From Azospirillum humicireducens (GTDB taxonomy: Bacteria > Pseudomonadota > Alphaproteobacteria > Azospirillales > Azospirillaceae), in NCBI RefSeq assembly GCF_001639105.2, contig NZ_CP015285.1, positions 124,001 through 188,000 on the forward strand: 64,000 nucleotides of DNA, read 5' to 3'. A program made the translations under genes and the position numbers. The notes beneath the pieces are model-generated. The model worked only from the letters and a program-made list of their open reading frames with translations, did no database searches and was not told where the DNA came from. Positions 16,652 through 25,343 of this stretch are shown in pieces (position 1 is the stretch's first letter; the number at the start of each line of letters is the position of its first letter).

Positions 16652-17110
16652 ATGGCGAGCACCACCGACGATCGCCTTGTCGAATCGCTGATCGAGCATG
16701 GCCGGCGCAACGGCAACCGCCTGAGCGCCGAGGCGCTGGGCGGCATCCTGCCCGTGGACACGATGACGCCGGAGGAAACCGCCGCGGTGATCGAGCGGGT
16801 CGAGGCGGCCGGAGTGGAGGTCGAACTGGACGATTCCCGCCTGATGCGCGGCCGTGCCAACCGGGCGCCGACCCGGCAGACCGGCGACTACCGCCGCGGC
16901 GACGGCGTGGTGGACATGGCGAGTCCGGCCGCACCGGCAGTCTCGGCGCCGGGGGCGGTGCCGTCGCGCCATGGCTGGGCCGACGACATCGCGAACGGCC
17001 ATGCGGGCCATCGCCATGCGGCGCCGACCTGGACGCGCAATGGCGTGGAGCTGCTGCCTCTGGCGTCCGTCGCCGTGGTCGCGCTGCTTCTGATCCTGAT
17101 GCTTGGGTAA
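16652..17110 (+). CDS. tail-anchored protein with a sigma-70 region 1.1-like domain
   Basis: 152 residues. Residues 8-60 (LVESLIEHGRRNGNRLSAEALGGILP, then MTPEETAAVIERVEAAGVEVE) align by eye with region 1.1 of primary sigma-70 factors: a helix ending in G...G.L, LP.D...P, and an alpha-helix ending in G.EV. A flexible basic/Ala-Pro segment (70-130) leads to one C-terminal transmembrane helix (133-152, ELLPLASVAVVALLLILML), giving a cytoplasmic N-terminus and tail anchor. There are no sigma regions 2-4. GGAG lies seven bases before ATG. No annotated function is known to me. It diverges from msrA. Confidence 0.7.
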   Translation: MASTTDDRLVESLIEHGRRNGNRLSAEALGGILPVDTMTPEETAAVIERVEAAGVEVELDDSRLMRGRANRAPTRQTGDYRRGDGVVDMASPAAPAVSAPGAVPSRHGWADDIANGHAGHRHAAPTWTRNGVELLPLASVAVVALLLILMLG

Positions 17111-17144
17111 GGGCGCGGTCAGCCCGCCTTCTCAGCCCGCCTTC

Positions 17145-17990
17145 TCAGCCCGTCGCCAGGGCGTGGATGAGGATGGCGGCGGTGGCGGCGACGTTCAGCG
17201 ACTGGACGCGTCCGCTGCCGGGGATGGTCAGCACCGCCTCGCAGGCCGCCAGCGTGGCCGGCGGGATGCCGTCCTCCTCGTTGCCGAGCACGACCGCCGG
17301 CGGCTTGGTGTTCGCCGTGCCACGCCAGCCGGCCAGCGCGCCGGCATCGACGGTCGGCCGGCTCTGGTCCAGCGCCGTCCCGAACACGCGGTGGCTGGCG
17401 CGCAGCCGCTTCAGCAGGGCGGGCAGGGCGGGAGCGCGTTCCAGCGCCACCCACTCGAAGCCGCCCTCCGCCACGCGATAGGCGGCCTCCGACGGCAGGG
17501 CCTGGCCTGGATGGTCGGAGACCAGCACGCGGGGCAGGCCGAAGAAGGCGGCGGTGCGCAGGATGGCGCCCAGATTGTGCGGGTTGCCGACGCCGTCGAG
17601 GATCAGCAGCGGCTCGCCCGCGCGGCGCGCGACCTCCGGATCGAACAGCGGCACGCTGCGCGGCGCCATCAGCGCCACCACCCCGCCATGCAGGACGGTG
17701 CCGGCGACCTTCGCCAGCTCCTCGCCCTCCACCATGCGGTAGGGCTTGCGCGCCGCCGCCATCGCCTTGCAGTAGGCCCCGACCGCCGGCTTCAGCCGCT
17801 CGTCGAAGAACAGACGCTCCACCCGCTCCGGCTCATGGGCGAAGAGGGCGGAGACGGCAGCCAGCCCGGCGACGCGGAACAGCTTGCGCTGCTCGGTTGG
17901 CTCCGGGGCGGAGGGGGCGACGGGCCGGGGTGGGAGCCGGGGGTGGGAGCGGGGGCGGCTGGGATGGGGCGGGCGCCCGCGCGGAGGCAT
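17145..17990 (-). CDS. TrmH/SpoU family RNA 2'-O-methyltransferase
   Basis: 281 residues from ATG 17990. A basic, Pro-rich N-terminus is followed by a substrate-binding region (PTEQRKLFRVAGLAAVSALFAHEPERVERLFF) and the SPOUT catalytic domain with its three motifs: motif 1 NPHNLGAILRTAAFFG, motif 2 VVLGNEEDGI, motif 3 IPGSGRVQSLNVAATAAIL. It methylates the 2'-OH of a ribose in tRNA or rRNA using SAM. The exact target cannot be read from sequence. A TTG at 18014 could extend it by 8 residues. It ends 34 bp from the convergent sigma-1.1-like gene. Confidence 0.93.
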   Translation of the reverse strand: MPPRGRPPHPSRPRSHPRLPPRPVAPSAPEPTEQRKLFRVAGLAAVSALFAHEPERVERLFFDERLKPAVGAYCKAMAAARKPYRMVEGEELAKVAGTVLHGGVVALMAPRSVPLFDPEVARRAGEPLLILDGVGNPHNLGAILRTAAFFGLPRVLVSDHPGQALPSEAAYRVAEGGFEWVALERAPALPALLKRLRASHRVFGTALDQSRPTVDAGALAGWRGTANTKPPAVVLGNEEDGIPPATLAACEAVLTIPGSGRVQSLNVAATAAILIHALATG

Positions 17991-18023
17991 GGAGGTCCTG
18001 TCTGTCTGAAACAAGGTGTCGGG

Positions 18024-18602
18024 TTAGAGCAGCTTCACCACCAGGAAGCCGCCGATCAGCGCCACCGCGAACACGCTGGTGACGAGCGTCAGCCGCTTCT
18101 CGATGAAGGCGCGGATCGGCGGGCCGAAGAAGTACAGCAGCGCCGCGACCAGATAGAATCGCATCGACCGCGAGATTATCGAGGCGCCGATGAACACCCA
18201 CAGCGGCAGATGCGCCACGCCGGCGGTGATGGTCAGCAGCTTGTAGGGGATGGGCGTCATGCCCTTGATGATCAGGATCTCCGCCCCGTACTCGACGAAG
18301 GTCTGGCGCAGCTGCTCGAACTTGTCGGTCAGGTGATAGAACTCGATCACCCAGCGGCCGATGGTCTCGTACAGGAAATAGCCGATCATGTAGCCGGCGA
18401 CGCCGCCGACCACCGAGGCCAGCGTGCAGATCGTCGCCAGCTTCCAGGCCGCCTTGCGGTTGGCGATGACCATCGGCACCAGCAGCAGGTCCGGCGGCAG
18501 CGGGAAGAAGGAGCTTTCGGCGAAGGATACCCCGGCCAGCCACTTGGTCGAATCCTTCGACGCGGCCTTGGCCATGGTCCAGTCGTAAAGACGCTTCAGC
18601 AT
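18024..18602 (-). CDS. YqaA/DedA-family membrane protein
   Basis: 192 residues with about four to five hydrophobic segments. Family features are FAESSFFPLPPDLLLVPM near residues 27-45, and KGMTPIPYKLLTITAGVAHLPL, the conserved proline-rich re-entrant motif of DedA/SNARE-associated proteins. DedA-family members are lipid scramblases or flippases in other bacteria. No substrate is implied here. It runs with trmH and ygjV leftward. Confidence 0.9.
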   Translation of the reverse strand: MLKRLYDWTMAKAASKDSTKWLAGVSFAESSFFPLPPDLLLVPMVIANRKAAWKLATICTLASVVGGVAGYMIGYFLYETIGRWVIEFYHLTDKFEQLRQTFVEYGAEILIIKGMTPIPYKLLTITAGVAHLPLWVFIGASIISRSMRFYLVAALLYFFGPPIRAFIEKRLTLVTSVFAVALIGGFLVVKLL

Positions 18603-18772
18603 GAATGGGCTGCCCTTTGTCGCTGCCGTTGCGGTGCGCCGCAAGGCGCATTTGGCTCCTTTTAGGCGGGAGCGCGCCGGTGCGCCAGTGCCCAATTCGA
18701 TCGCCCCCGGACAGGCGGAACCCATCCGGAGGCATTAGCCCGGTCATGCGGGACGGCGTCGGACCGGTCGGT

Positions 18773-19348
18773 TCAGGCGGCGGCAAGACCCTTCGGCGCC
18801 GCATTGGCGTTGGCCGTGGCCGCGGCTGCCGGAGCGGTCTTGCGGCGCTCGCCGCGCAGGCGCAGCAGGTTGGCGGCGGCGCTGAAGAGGTCGGACGCCA
18901 TGGCGAAAGGCGACATCACCACCGCGTTGTGGCTGATCCAGAAGGCGCCGGCCACCAGCAGCAAGAGGCGCATGCGCACCGCATCCGACTGCCAGCGCGC
19001 CAGCGTGGAGAAGGTGATGCCCAGGCTGGACAGCGCCGAGGGCAGGCCCGACCAGGTGAAGACGGCGATGGCGGCGATGGCCGGCACCGTGGCGGCGAAG
19101 GCCGCGGTCTGCCAGCGGTTGCGCCCCTCCGGCATGGCCACCAGCGCCTGCGTCACCACCAGCAGGCACAGCGCCGCCGCGGTGTGGGCGCCCAGCAGCA
19201 CATAGTGGATGATGAACATCAGGTTGGTCGCCGCCTGCCCGGCCAGCAGGGCGCGGCGCTTCTTCATCAGCGGCCACAGGCACGAACCGGCGAAGGCGGC
19301 AGCACCGAAGGCATCGGCGGCGGTGACGGGCAGGGGAAGGGACAGCAT
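18773..19348 (-). CDS. YgjV-family inner-membrane protein
   Basis: 191 residues. It begins with SLPLPVTAADAFGAAAFAGSCLWPLMKKRRALLAGQ; the W.l.k.r...l..Q pattern and HYVLLGAHTAA match the Imp-YgjV family. About five transmembrane segments and a disordered Ala/Thr tail (TAPAAAATANANAAPKGLAAA). The start at 19348 was chosen because the hydrophobic protein begins there. Function unknown in the family. Confidence 0.8.
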   Translation of the reverse strand: MLSLPLPVTAADAFGAAAFAGSCLWPLMKKRRALLAGQAATNLMFIIHYVLLGAHTAAALCLLVVTQALVAMPEGRNRWQTAAFAATVPAIAAIAVFTWSGLPSALSSLGITFSTLARWQSDAVRMRLLLLVAGAFWISHNAVVMSPFAMASDLFSAAANLLRLRGERRKTAPAAAATANANAAPKGLAAA

Positions 19349-19658
19349 GGCGGCGGGGACTCGGGAGGGCGGGGGCTGAAGGGCGCAAGGAGACCGTGCG
19401 GCGCCGCCGAGGCGGTCCGTCCGGGTGGTGGAAGTGGATGGCGTGCTGGGAGAATGCGGCTGTTGCCGAACGGTCACGCTGGGACCGAGCTGCAACGGAA
19501 CCATATGTACGGCGCGCCACCCGGCGGCACCACCGGGCTTCCCGTTGCCCCTGGGCTGCGCCGTGCGCATGGAAGAAAAAACGGACCGCAGTGCTTGGGT
19601 GGTCTTCGCCGATGACTTGAAACCGCCAGGGCGGTGACTTGGCTGGCAAAGCAAGAGG
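19349..19658. other. intergenic region, ygjV / HTH gene
   Basis: 310 bp upstream of the ygjV-like gene, which is co-directional with the HTH gene. I see no RNA gene, repeat or coding-like frame. An open leftward frame crosses the whole region but has no protein-like composition. No clear promoter hexamers were found. Confidence 0.4.
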
Positions 19659-20051
19659 TCAACCGGCCGGCGGCGTCCCACCCTCGTCTTTGGATTGCCC
19701 GTCCCCGGGCTGTTCTGCCTTCAGCACCTCGTCCAGCCAGCGCAGGTGCGGTTCGGCGACCCTGCGGGCATCCTCCTGCATGTGGCGGTAGCGGGCGACC
19801 ACCTCCTGCCCCAGCGGGGTCAGGCCGGCGCCGCCGCCCTCACGGCCGCCGACGTTGGTGCGGATCACCGGCTCGCGGAAGGCGGTGTTCATCGTCTCGA
19901 CCAGGAACCAGGCGCGCCGGAAGGTCATGTTCAGCGACCGCGCCGCCGCGGAGATGGAGCCGGTACGGTCGATGGCCTCCAGCAGTGCGATCTTGCCGGG
20001 GCCGATGGCGCCCGACGGGTGCATGAAGCGGACTCGAAGGTCGGTGGGCAT
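19659..20051 (-). CDS. ModE-type winged helix-turn-helix regulator (DNA-binding domain only)
   Basis: 130 residues. The helix-turn-helix is in AIGPGKIALLEAIDRTGSISAAARSLNMTFRRAWFLVETMN (residues 15-54), which fits the LysR/ModE N-terminal domain, and is followed by REGGGAGLTPLGQEVVARYRHMQ. No molybdate-binding MOP/TOBE domain is present; the protein ends soon after the HTH domain. Standalone members occur as regulators of molybdate-linked genes, but that link is only an analogy here. ATG 20051 was chosen; Met at 20114 would add 21 residues. Confidence 0.82.
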   Translation of the reverse strand: MPTDLRVRFMHPSGAIGPGKIALLEAIDRTGSISAAARSLNMTFRRAWFLVETMNTAFREPVIRTNVGGREGGGAGLTPLGQEVVARYRHMQEDARRVAEPHLRWLDEVLKAEQPGDGQSKDEGGTPPAG

Positions 20052-20220
20052 GGTGTTGTCGGGGCTTTCCGGTGGGATGGCGTTCCGATCGGATCCGAAC
20101 AGGGATCGGAACAAGCATGTGGGGACGATCCCACCGGTTCAAGCGGCAAGTGGCGCAATAGGGGCGGCCACCGATGGAGGCGCGATCCGGCGCACCCCGG
20201 CCGCTCCCCCGGCGCGGCGT

Positions 20221-21225
20221 TCACTCCGCCCCGGCGGCCTCGGCGAGGCCCAGGAAGGCAGGCAGTTCGTGGGTGACGACATAGGTGGGAATCGGGGCCA
20301 GGAACTCGCGCATGCGGCCCTTCTCGGCGAAGCGCTTGCGGAAGCGGGAATGGGCGAACAACGCCCCCAGCCTCGGCACGATGCCGCCGGCGATGTAGAC
20401 GCCGCCCCGCGCGCCAAGGGTCAAAGCGAGGTTGCCGGCGACGGTGCCCAGCATGGCGCAGAACATCTCCACCGCCTCCACGCAATGGGGATCGGTCCCG
20501 GCCAGCGCAGTGTCGGTGATCTGGGCGGGGGTGAGGGCCGCCGGTTCGCGCCCGTCCAGGATCGACAGGGCGGTGTAGAGGTTGACGAGCCCCGGCCCCG
20601 ACAGCACCCGTTCGGCCGAGACATGGTCGAACCCCTTGCGCAGCTGGCCCAGCACGGCGCTCTCGCGGTCGCTGACCGGCGCCATGGTGACATGGCCGCC
20701 CTCGCCCGACAGCGCGGTCCAGCGGCCGTTCGCCCCAGGCACCAGACCCGACACGCCCAGCCCGCTGCCCGGCCCCAGCACGGCGACGACGGCGCCCGGC
20801 TGCGGCGTCCCTTCGCCGATCTGCCGCCGGTCCTCCTCGGCCAGACGCGGCACCGACAGGGCGACGGCGGTGAAGTCGTTGATGACGGCCAGCCCGTCCA
20901 GCCCCAGGGCGTCGCGGACCCGGCCGACGGAGAATTGCCAGACCAGATTGGTCATGGCGATGCGGTCGCCGGTGACCGGCCCGGCCACCGCGAAGGCACC
21001 GCGCCGCGGCCGGCCCGGCGTGCCCGGTGCCGCCAGCCCGACCGCGGAGAGGTAGGCGGCGGCCGCATCCTCGATCGAGGGATGGTCGGCGCAGCGCAGC
21101 ACCCGCGTGTCGCGCACCGTCCGGCCGCCGATCAGGCCGAAGCGCGCGTTGGTGCCGCCGATGTCGGCGACCAGGATGGGAGAGGCGGCGGTGCCGGGAG
21201 CGGCGGGGGGGAGGTCGGCGGCCAT
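20221..21225 (-). CDS. glk: glucokinase
   Basis: Phosphorylates glucose to glucose 6-phosphate with ATP in the cytosol. 334 residues, the usual length for the bacterial Glk (ROK-unrelated) family. Motifs: LVADIGGTNARFGL (phosphate 1), FAVAGPVTGDRIAMTNLVW, INDFTAVALSVP, VLGPGSGLGVSGLV, LSGEGGHVTMAP and GGVYIAGGIVPRL (adenosine binding). The stop of otsA lies 30 bp upstream, so the two are probably one operon; glucose 6-phosphate made by Glk is the substrate of OtsA. Confidence 0.95.
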   Translation of the reverse strand: MAADLPPAAPGTAASPILVADIGGTNARFGLIGGRTVRDTRVLRCADHPSIEDAAAAYLSAVGLAAPGTPGRPRRGAFAVAGPVTGDRIAMTNLVWQFSVGRVRDALGLDGLAVINDFTAVALSVPRLAEEDRRQIGEGTPQPGAVVAVLGPGSGLGVSGLVPGANGRWTALSGEGGHVTMAPVSDRESAVLGQLRKGFDHVSAERVLSGPGLVNLYTALSILDGREPAALTPAQITDTALAGTDPHCVEAVEMFCAMLGTVAGNLALTLGARGGVYIAGGIVPRLGALFAHSRFRKRFAEKGRMREFLAPIPTYVVTHELPAFLGLAEAAGAE

Positions 21226-21255
21226 GGATCCGGATCTGTGATGGAGGACGGATGC

Positions 21256-22665
21256 TCAGGTGACCGGAAAGTCATACGGTGCGCGGGTCAGCGCGTCCAC
21301 ATAGCTTTCACGCCACCAGCCGATGTCCTGGCGCCGCAGCGTCCGCATCAGGGCGGCGTGGCGTTCCTTGCGCTCGCCCAGCGGCATGGTCAGCGCCCGC
21401 TGCAGCGCGTCGCCGACGCCCTCGATGTCGAAGGGGTTGACGATCAGCGCCTCGCCCATCTCGTGCGCGGCGCCGGCGAACTGCGACAGCACCAGCACGC
21501 CCGGATTGTCGCCGTCCTGGCAGGCGACATACTCCTTGGCGACCAGATTCATGCCGTCGCGCAGCGGCGTCACCAGACCCACATTCGCCAGGCGGTAGAA
21601 GCCCGCCAGCACGCGCTGGCCGAAGCTGCGGTTCAGGTAGCGGATCGGCTGCCAGTCGAACTCGGCGAAGCGGCCGTTGATGCGGCCGGCCATCTCCGAC
21701 AGCTCGCGGCGGATGGCGATGTATTCCGGCACGTCCTCGCGGCTCGGCGGGGCGACCTGCAGGAAGGAGACGCGGTTGCAATGCTCCGGATAGCTTTCCA
21801 GAAGCTGCTCGAAGGCGGCGAAACGCTGCGGCAGGCCCTTGGAATAGTCGAGCCGGTCGACGCCGATGATCAGCCGGCGGCCGACCAGGCTCTCGCGCAG
21901 CCGTTCGGCCTGGCGCGAGCGGCCGGCGGTGCGGGCGAGGCTTTCCAGCGCCTCGGTGTCGATGCTGATGGGGAAGACCTTCGCCATCAGGGTGCGGCCG
22001 AAGGCGCGGATCATGGCGCTGCCATAGGCGCCGCGCTGCTCCACCGTGCCGTCGGTCTCGGTGCGGATGTAGTCGCAGAAGCCGCGCAGGTCGGTGGCGG
22101 TGTGGAAGCCGACCAGATCGTAGGCGCACAGCTCGCGGATCAGGTCGCGGTGGTTGGGCAGGGCGGTCAGCAGTTCCGGCGGGGGAAAGGGCGTGTGCAG
22201 GAAGAAGCCCATGCGCTGCGAACAGCCGCGGCGGCGCAGTTCGTCGCCGAAGGGGATCAGGTGATAGTCATGGACCCAGATCATGTCGTCGGTGCGGAGC
22301 AGCGGCTCCAGCTTGTCGGCGAAATAGGCGTTGACCCGCTCATACCCCTCGCGCGTGCGCCGGTTCACCGAGATCAGGCCCAGCCGGTAATGGAACAGCG
22401 GCCATAAGGTCTGGTTGGCGAAGCCGTTGTAATATTCCTCATGGTCGCGGCGGCCGAGATCGAGCGTGGCGTAGGTCAGCTTCCCGGCATCGGTCCGTGT
22501 CGGCTCCGCCTGGGACTCCCCATCGACGACTTTGCCGCTCCAGCCGAACCAGATGCCTCCGGTCTTCTTCAGAGCCGCCAGGATGGCGACGGCGAGACCG
22601 CCGGCCGCCTGCTTGCCCTCTTCCATAAGGGCCACCCGGTTGGATACGACGACGAGCCTGCTCAC
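21256..22665 (-). CDS. otsA: alpha,alpha-trehalose-phosphate synthase (UDP-forming)
   Basis: GT20 enzyme joining UDP-glucose and glucose 6-phosphate to trehalose 6-phosphate, for osmotic protection. 469 residues. Motifs: [66 protein letters not shown] and [18 protein letters not shown]. The start is a GTG at 22665 preceded by AAGGAG about nine bases upstream; this decides between it and an open frame reaching 22857. No otsB phosphatase gene is nearby. Confidence 0.95.
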   Translation of the reverse strand: MSRLVVVSNRVALMEEGKQAAGGLAVAILAALKKTGGIWFGWSGKVVDGESQAEPTRTDAGKLTYATLDLGRRDHEEYYNGFANQTLWPLFHYRLGLISVNRRTREGYERVNAYFADKLEPLLRTDDMIWVHDYHLIPFGDELRRRGCSQRMGFFLHTPFPPPELLTALPNHRDLIRELCAYDLVGFHTATDLRGFCDYIRTETDGTVEQRGAYGSAMIRAFGRTLMAKVFPISIDTEALESLARTAGRSRQAERLRESLVGRRLIIGVDRLDYSKGLPQRFAAFEQLLESYPEHCNRVSFLQVAPPSREDVPEYIAIRRELSEMAGRINGRFAEFDWQPIRYLNRSFGQRVLAGFYRLANVGLVTPLRDGMNLVAKEYVACQDGDNPGVLVLSQFAGAAHEMGEALIVNPFDIEGVGDALQRALTMPLGERKERHAALMRTLRRQDIGWWRESYVDALTRAPYDFPVT

Positions 22666-22962
22666 GATCTTCTTCTCCTTATTGGCCGCCGACAGGGCGT
22701 TCCGCAGCCCGCAAACCGGACCGTCATGGCGGATTCCCGGCATTGGACCACTCTGAAACGACCGTCGGCGGGCTTGGTTCCGGGCATCGGCCGTCAAGCT
22801 CAAGACAGCGGTCCGAAGGTGCGGCCCCCTCCTGTCCCTTCGGTCATGCCCTTGCACGAAGGATCATGCTGCAATGCAGCGAACGTCTTTCGGCCCTATC
22901 CGCTTTGCGATACCCCGGACGCAGGTTAACGCGATGTAATGAATAGGAAATTCTTTTTGCCC
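22666..22962. other. intergenic region upstream of otsA
   Basis: About 300 bp between the leftward otsA start and the predicted promoter of the rightward sRNA. It must contain the otsA promoter. No hexamer pair, repeat or coding frame stood out, apart from the SD AAGGAG for otsA. Confidence 0.4.
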
Positions 22963-22991
22963 TTGAAGCCGGGCGGGCAGGCGCCCATATT
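22963..22991 (+). promoter_or_regulatory. predicted promoter of the sRNA
   Basis: TTGAAG (22963-22968), a 17-base spacer, and CATATT (22986-22991) form a plausible alphaproteobacterial sigma-70 promoter. Start of transcription would be near 22998-23001. Inferred from sequence only. Confidence 0.45.
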
Positions 22992-22999
22992 GTGCAGTG

Positions 23000-23098
23000 C
23001 GGCAACGGTCGTGCTTCGGCGCGGGTGTTGGCGTAACGCACTTCTTGGGCGTTTCCTCCCTAGACTGAAGGCCGCGGGTCCGCCCGCGGCCTTTTTTT
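23000..23098 (+). ncRNA. probable mmgR/SuhB-like trans-acting sRNA
   Basis: About 98 nt ending in a textbook intrinsic terminator: GGCCGCGGG, loop TCCG, CCCGCGGCC, then seven T (23070-23098). Before the terminator, the segment around TTGGGCGTTTCCTCCCTAG (23045-23063) contains an unpaired anti-Shine-Dalgarno CCTCCC; I recall a similar core in the mmgR/SuhB (alpha-r8) sRNA family of alphaproteobacteria, where it base-pairs with ribosome-binding sites. An upstream stem (GTGCTTCGGCGC region) could precede it. The 5' end is inferred from the promoter. The family assignment is by memory of the core, not an alignment. Confidence 0.5.
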
Positions 23099-23218
23099 GC
23101 GCGAAGGCAGGGGTGCGGGGCGATGCCAAGCGGAAGCTCGACCGCGAGGGGATAGCGGGAAACTGTGGCAGGGACGGGGCAATGGCCCCAAAAATCGCGG
23201 ATGAGGCACCTTGCGGTG

Positions 23219-24178
23219 TCAGCGCGGTCCCAGCCCATGCGCCGGCAGCAGGCCCAGCGTGTCGACCAGTTCGGTCATGTGGCGGGCCAGCACGTCCAGA
23301 TAGGGCAGTCGGGTCAGGGCCGCCTCGTCCATGTAGAGGTCGCGGGCGATCTCGATCTGCAGGGCGTGGATGCCCTGGCGCGGCCGGCCGTAATGGCGGG
23401 TGGTGTAGCCGCCGGCATAGGGATTGTTGCGGCTGACGGCATAGCCGAGGCCGCGCAGGAACTCCTCCGCCGCGTCGATCACCGCAGGCGCGCAGGCGTT
23501 GCCGTAACAGTCGCCCAGCACGATTTCGGGGTGGTTGCCGCCCCGCCCGCCGCCCTTCCCGGCGGTGGCGGCGCTGGCGGCCGACGGCATCGAATGGCAA
23601 TCGATCAGCAGGGCATGGCCGAAGGCGTCGCGGGTGCCGTCCACCAGCCGGCGCAAGGCCTCGTGGTAGGGGGTGTAGCAGCGGCTGACGCGGTCCAGCG
23701 CCTCGGCAAAGCGCAGCTTGCCGCGGTAGATGTCCTCGCCGTTGGCGACCACGCGGGCGATGGTGCCCAGCCCCGCCGCCACCCGCGGCGAGCGGGTGTT
23801 GACGTAGGCCGGCAGCGGATCGGCGAACATCTCCGGGTCCAGCTCGTAGGCTTCGCGGTTGACGTCCAGATAGGCGCGCGGGAACAGGGCGCGGATCAGC
23901 GGCACGCCGAAGCCTGGGGCGAAGGCGAAGATCTCGTCGACGAAACAGTCCTCGGACTTGCGCAGCGCGCGGGCATCCAGGCGGGAGGCAGCGAGGAATT
24001 CGGGCGAATAGGCGCTGCCACTGTGCGGCGACGCCAGGACGAGCGGCAGCCTCTGGCTCTGCGGGGCCAGAATTTCGAAAGCCGGGGCGGCCGGGGGCGG
24101 GGCCGGAATGGCGGCTTTGTCGGGGGCCGGACCGGTGGCGGCACCGGCGTCGCGCTGCGCGTCGAAGGAGGCGTCCAT
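23219..24178 (-). CDS. N-formylglutamate amidohydrolase (FGase) family protein
   Basis: 319 residues. Family motifs: LVLASPHSGSAYSPEFL (zinc-binding His), DCFVDEIFAFAPGFGVPLIRALFPRAYLDVNREAYELD, YTPYHEAL, LLIDCHSMPS and NNPYAGGYTTRHYGRPRQGIHALQIEIARDLYMDE. FGases release formate from N-formylglutamate in histidine degradation (the hutG-type route), but no hut genes are adjacent, and N-formyl-aspartate/other N-acyl substrates are possible. A disordered Ala/Pro N-terminus of about 35 residues precedes the fold. Confidence 0.9.
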   Translation of the reverse strand: MDASFDAQRDAGAATGPAPDKAAIPAPPPAAPAFEILAPQSQRLPLVLASPHSGSAYSPEFLAASRLDARALRKSEDCFVDEIFAFAPGFGVPLIRALFPRAYLDVNREAYELDPEMFADPLPAYVNTRSPRVAAGLGTIARVVANGEDIYRGKLRFAEALDRVSRCYTPYHEALRRLVDGTRDAFGHALLIDCHSMPSAASAATAGKGGGRGGNHPEIVLGDCYGNACAPAVIDAAEEFLRGLGYAVSRNNPYAGGYTTRHYGRPRQGIHALQIEIARDLYMDEAALTRLPYLDVLARHMTELVDTLGLLPAHGLGPR

Positions 24179-24276
24179 GGTTCAATGATGTAATGGACAG
24201 CGGGGCCTCTTGTCACGGGAACCCCCGCCGCCCTGCCGCCGTCCGACAAAAAAAGCGCAAGCGCTCATGAAAGGGC

Positions 24277-24305
24277 TTGCGCGCCCGCGCCGAGGTCGGT
24301 ATACA
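24277..24305 (+). promoter_or_regulatory. predicted promoter of tRNA-Val
   Basis: TTGCGC (24277-24282), a 17-base spacer, then TATACA (24300-24305). The tRNA 5' end is 55 bases downstream of the -10, leaving a normal leader. Inferred from sequence. Confidence 0.5.
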
Positions 24306-24359
24306 CCCGCCCACGCCGGACGGAACGACGCCATGTGCTTCTCCGCCGGTCGCTACAGT

Positions 24360-24434
24360 GGGCGGTTAGCTCAGCGGGAGAGCACTACGTTGACATCGTA
24401 GGGGTCACTGGTTCAATCCCAGTACCGCCCACCA
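24360..24434 (+). tRNA. tRNA-Val(GAC)
   Basis: 75 nt with encoded CCA. Acceptor stem GGGCGGT/ACCGCCC pairs; D arm GCTC...GAGC; anticodon stem CTACG/CGTAG with loop TTGACAT, anticodon GAC at 24392-24394; T arm with GGTTCAATCC. Reads GUC/GUU valine codons. Confidence 0.97.
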
Positions 24435-24438
24435 TTCT

Positions 24439-24480
24439 GAAGGCCGCGAACCGGAACGGGTTCGCGGCCTTCGCCGTTTT
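24439..24480 (+). terminator. terminator after tRNA-Val
   Basis: GAAGGCCGCGAACC and GGTTCGCGGCCTTC form a 14-bp stem with a GGAACG-type loop, followed by a short GCCGTTTT. Confidence 0.75.
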
Positions 24481-24673
24481 GGGGTGTCCGTTAGAACCGG
24501 CATGTTCGGATCGCCCTCAGGCTTCAGCTGGCTTCGGCTTGTTTGGCGGTTTTTGATTGTCTGGCTGGGAAGTGTCTGGGTGGCCGACTTCAGCCGGGGG
24601 GCGGCAGCGCACCCGCTTTCGTGTGACGCTTTCTGACTGCTGGGGTCAGTGGACGGCGAGAGGACCCGGCAAG

Positions 24674-24710
24674 AAAAAAGCCGGCAGCCCTTTCAGGCAG
24701 CCGGCTTTTC
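24674..24710 (-). terminator. terminator after tRNA-Ala (leftward)
   Basis: AAAAGCCGGCAGCC pairs with GGCAGCCGGCTTTT with one mismatch; on the leftward strand the stem is followed by a TTTTTTCTT run. It lies just below the tRNA-Ala 3' end. Confidence 0.75.
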
Positions 24711-24714
24711 TAAT

Positions 24715-24790
<76 letters not shown>

Positions 24791-24950
24791 TTAACTCTGG
24801 GGGCCGGTCGTTTCCGTCCGGCCTTGGTGGAGCGGGATAATAGTCAGGCGGCGGAGTGATGCAAGCGGAAAATCGACCGTTCCGCGCTTTTTCTCACCGG
24901 CATCCCCGCCACTCCCGACCACGCTCCCATCCAACCGGAAAGGGCGCCGG

Positions 24951-25343
24951 TCAGCGCTCCTCCTCGTCCTCGCCCTCGACGTCGACGACCTCGTCCATGT
25001 CGTCCTCGCCCAGTTCGGACGTGTCCTCGATCAGGACGTCGTCCTCATCGTCGGCAGTGTCGTCGGTCTCCTCGATGTCCTCGACGGACATGTCGTCCTC
25101 GACATCCTCCAGCTCCGGAGTCTCGCTCTCCTCGGCCTCGCTCTCGGTATCCTCGTCCACAACCGCCGCCACCTTCTTGGTGTCGTCGGCCGGGGCCGGG
25201 CGGGCCTTGCGCGACTTCAGCAGGGCCTCGGGATCGAATTGCGCACCGCAGCTCGGGCAGACCGGCGGGTCCTTGCGCATGTCGTAGTAGCGAGCGCCAC
25301 AGCTCGGGCAGATGCGCTTGACGCCCCATTCGGGTTTGGCCAC
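24951..25343 (-). CDS. acidic zinc-ribbon protein (TIGR02300/FYDLN-acid family)
   Basis: 130 residues. KPEWGVKRICPSCGARYYDMRKDPPVCPSCGAQFDPE (residues 3-39) has two CPSC knuckles forming a zinc ribbon; the family core FYDL is YYDM here. The rest is a long acidic tail (about 30 D/E in 70 residues). Small alphaproteobacterial proteins of this kind are of unknown function. The start is GTG 25343 (VAKPEWG) preceded by GGAGG-type SD (ACGGAGGACACTGGC), which decides against the ORF starting upstream. A leftward -35 hexamer TTGACA lies at 25418-25413. Confidence 0.88.
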   Translation of the reverse strand: MAKPEWGVKRICPSCGARYYDMRKDPPVCPSCGAQFDPEALLKSRKARPAPADDTKKVAAVVDEDTESEAEESETPELEDVEDDMSVEDIEETDDTADDEDDVLIEDTSELGEDDMDEVVDVEGEDEEER

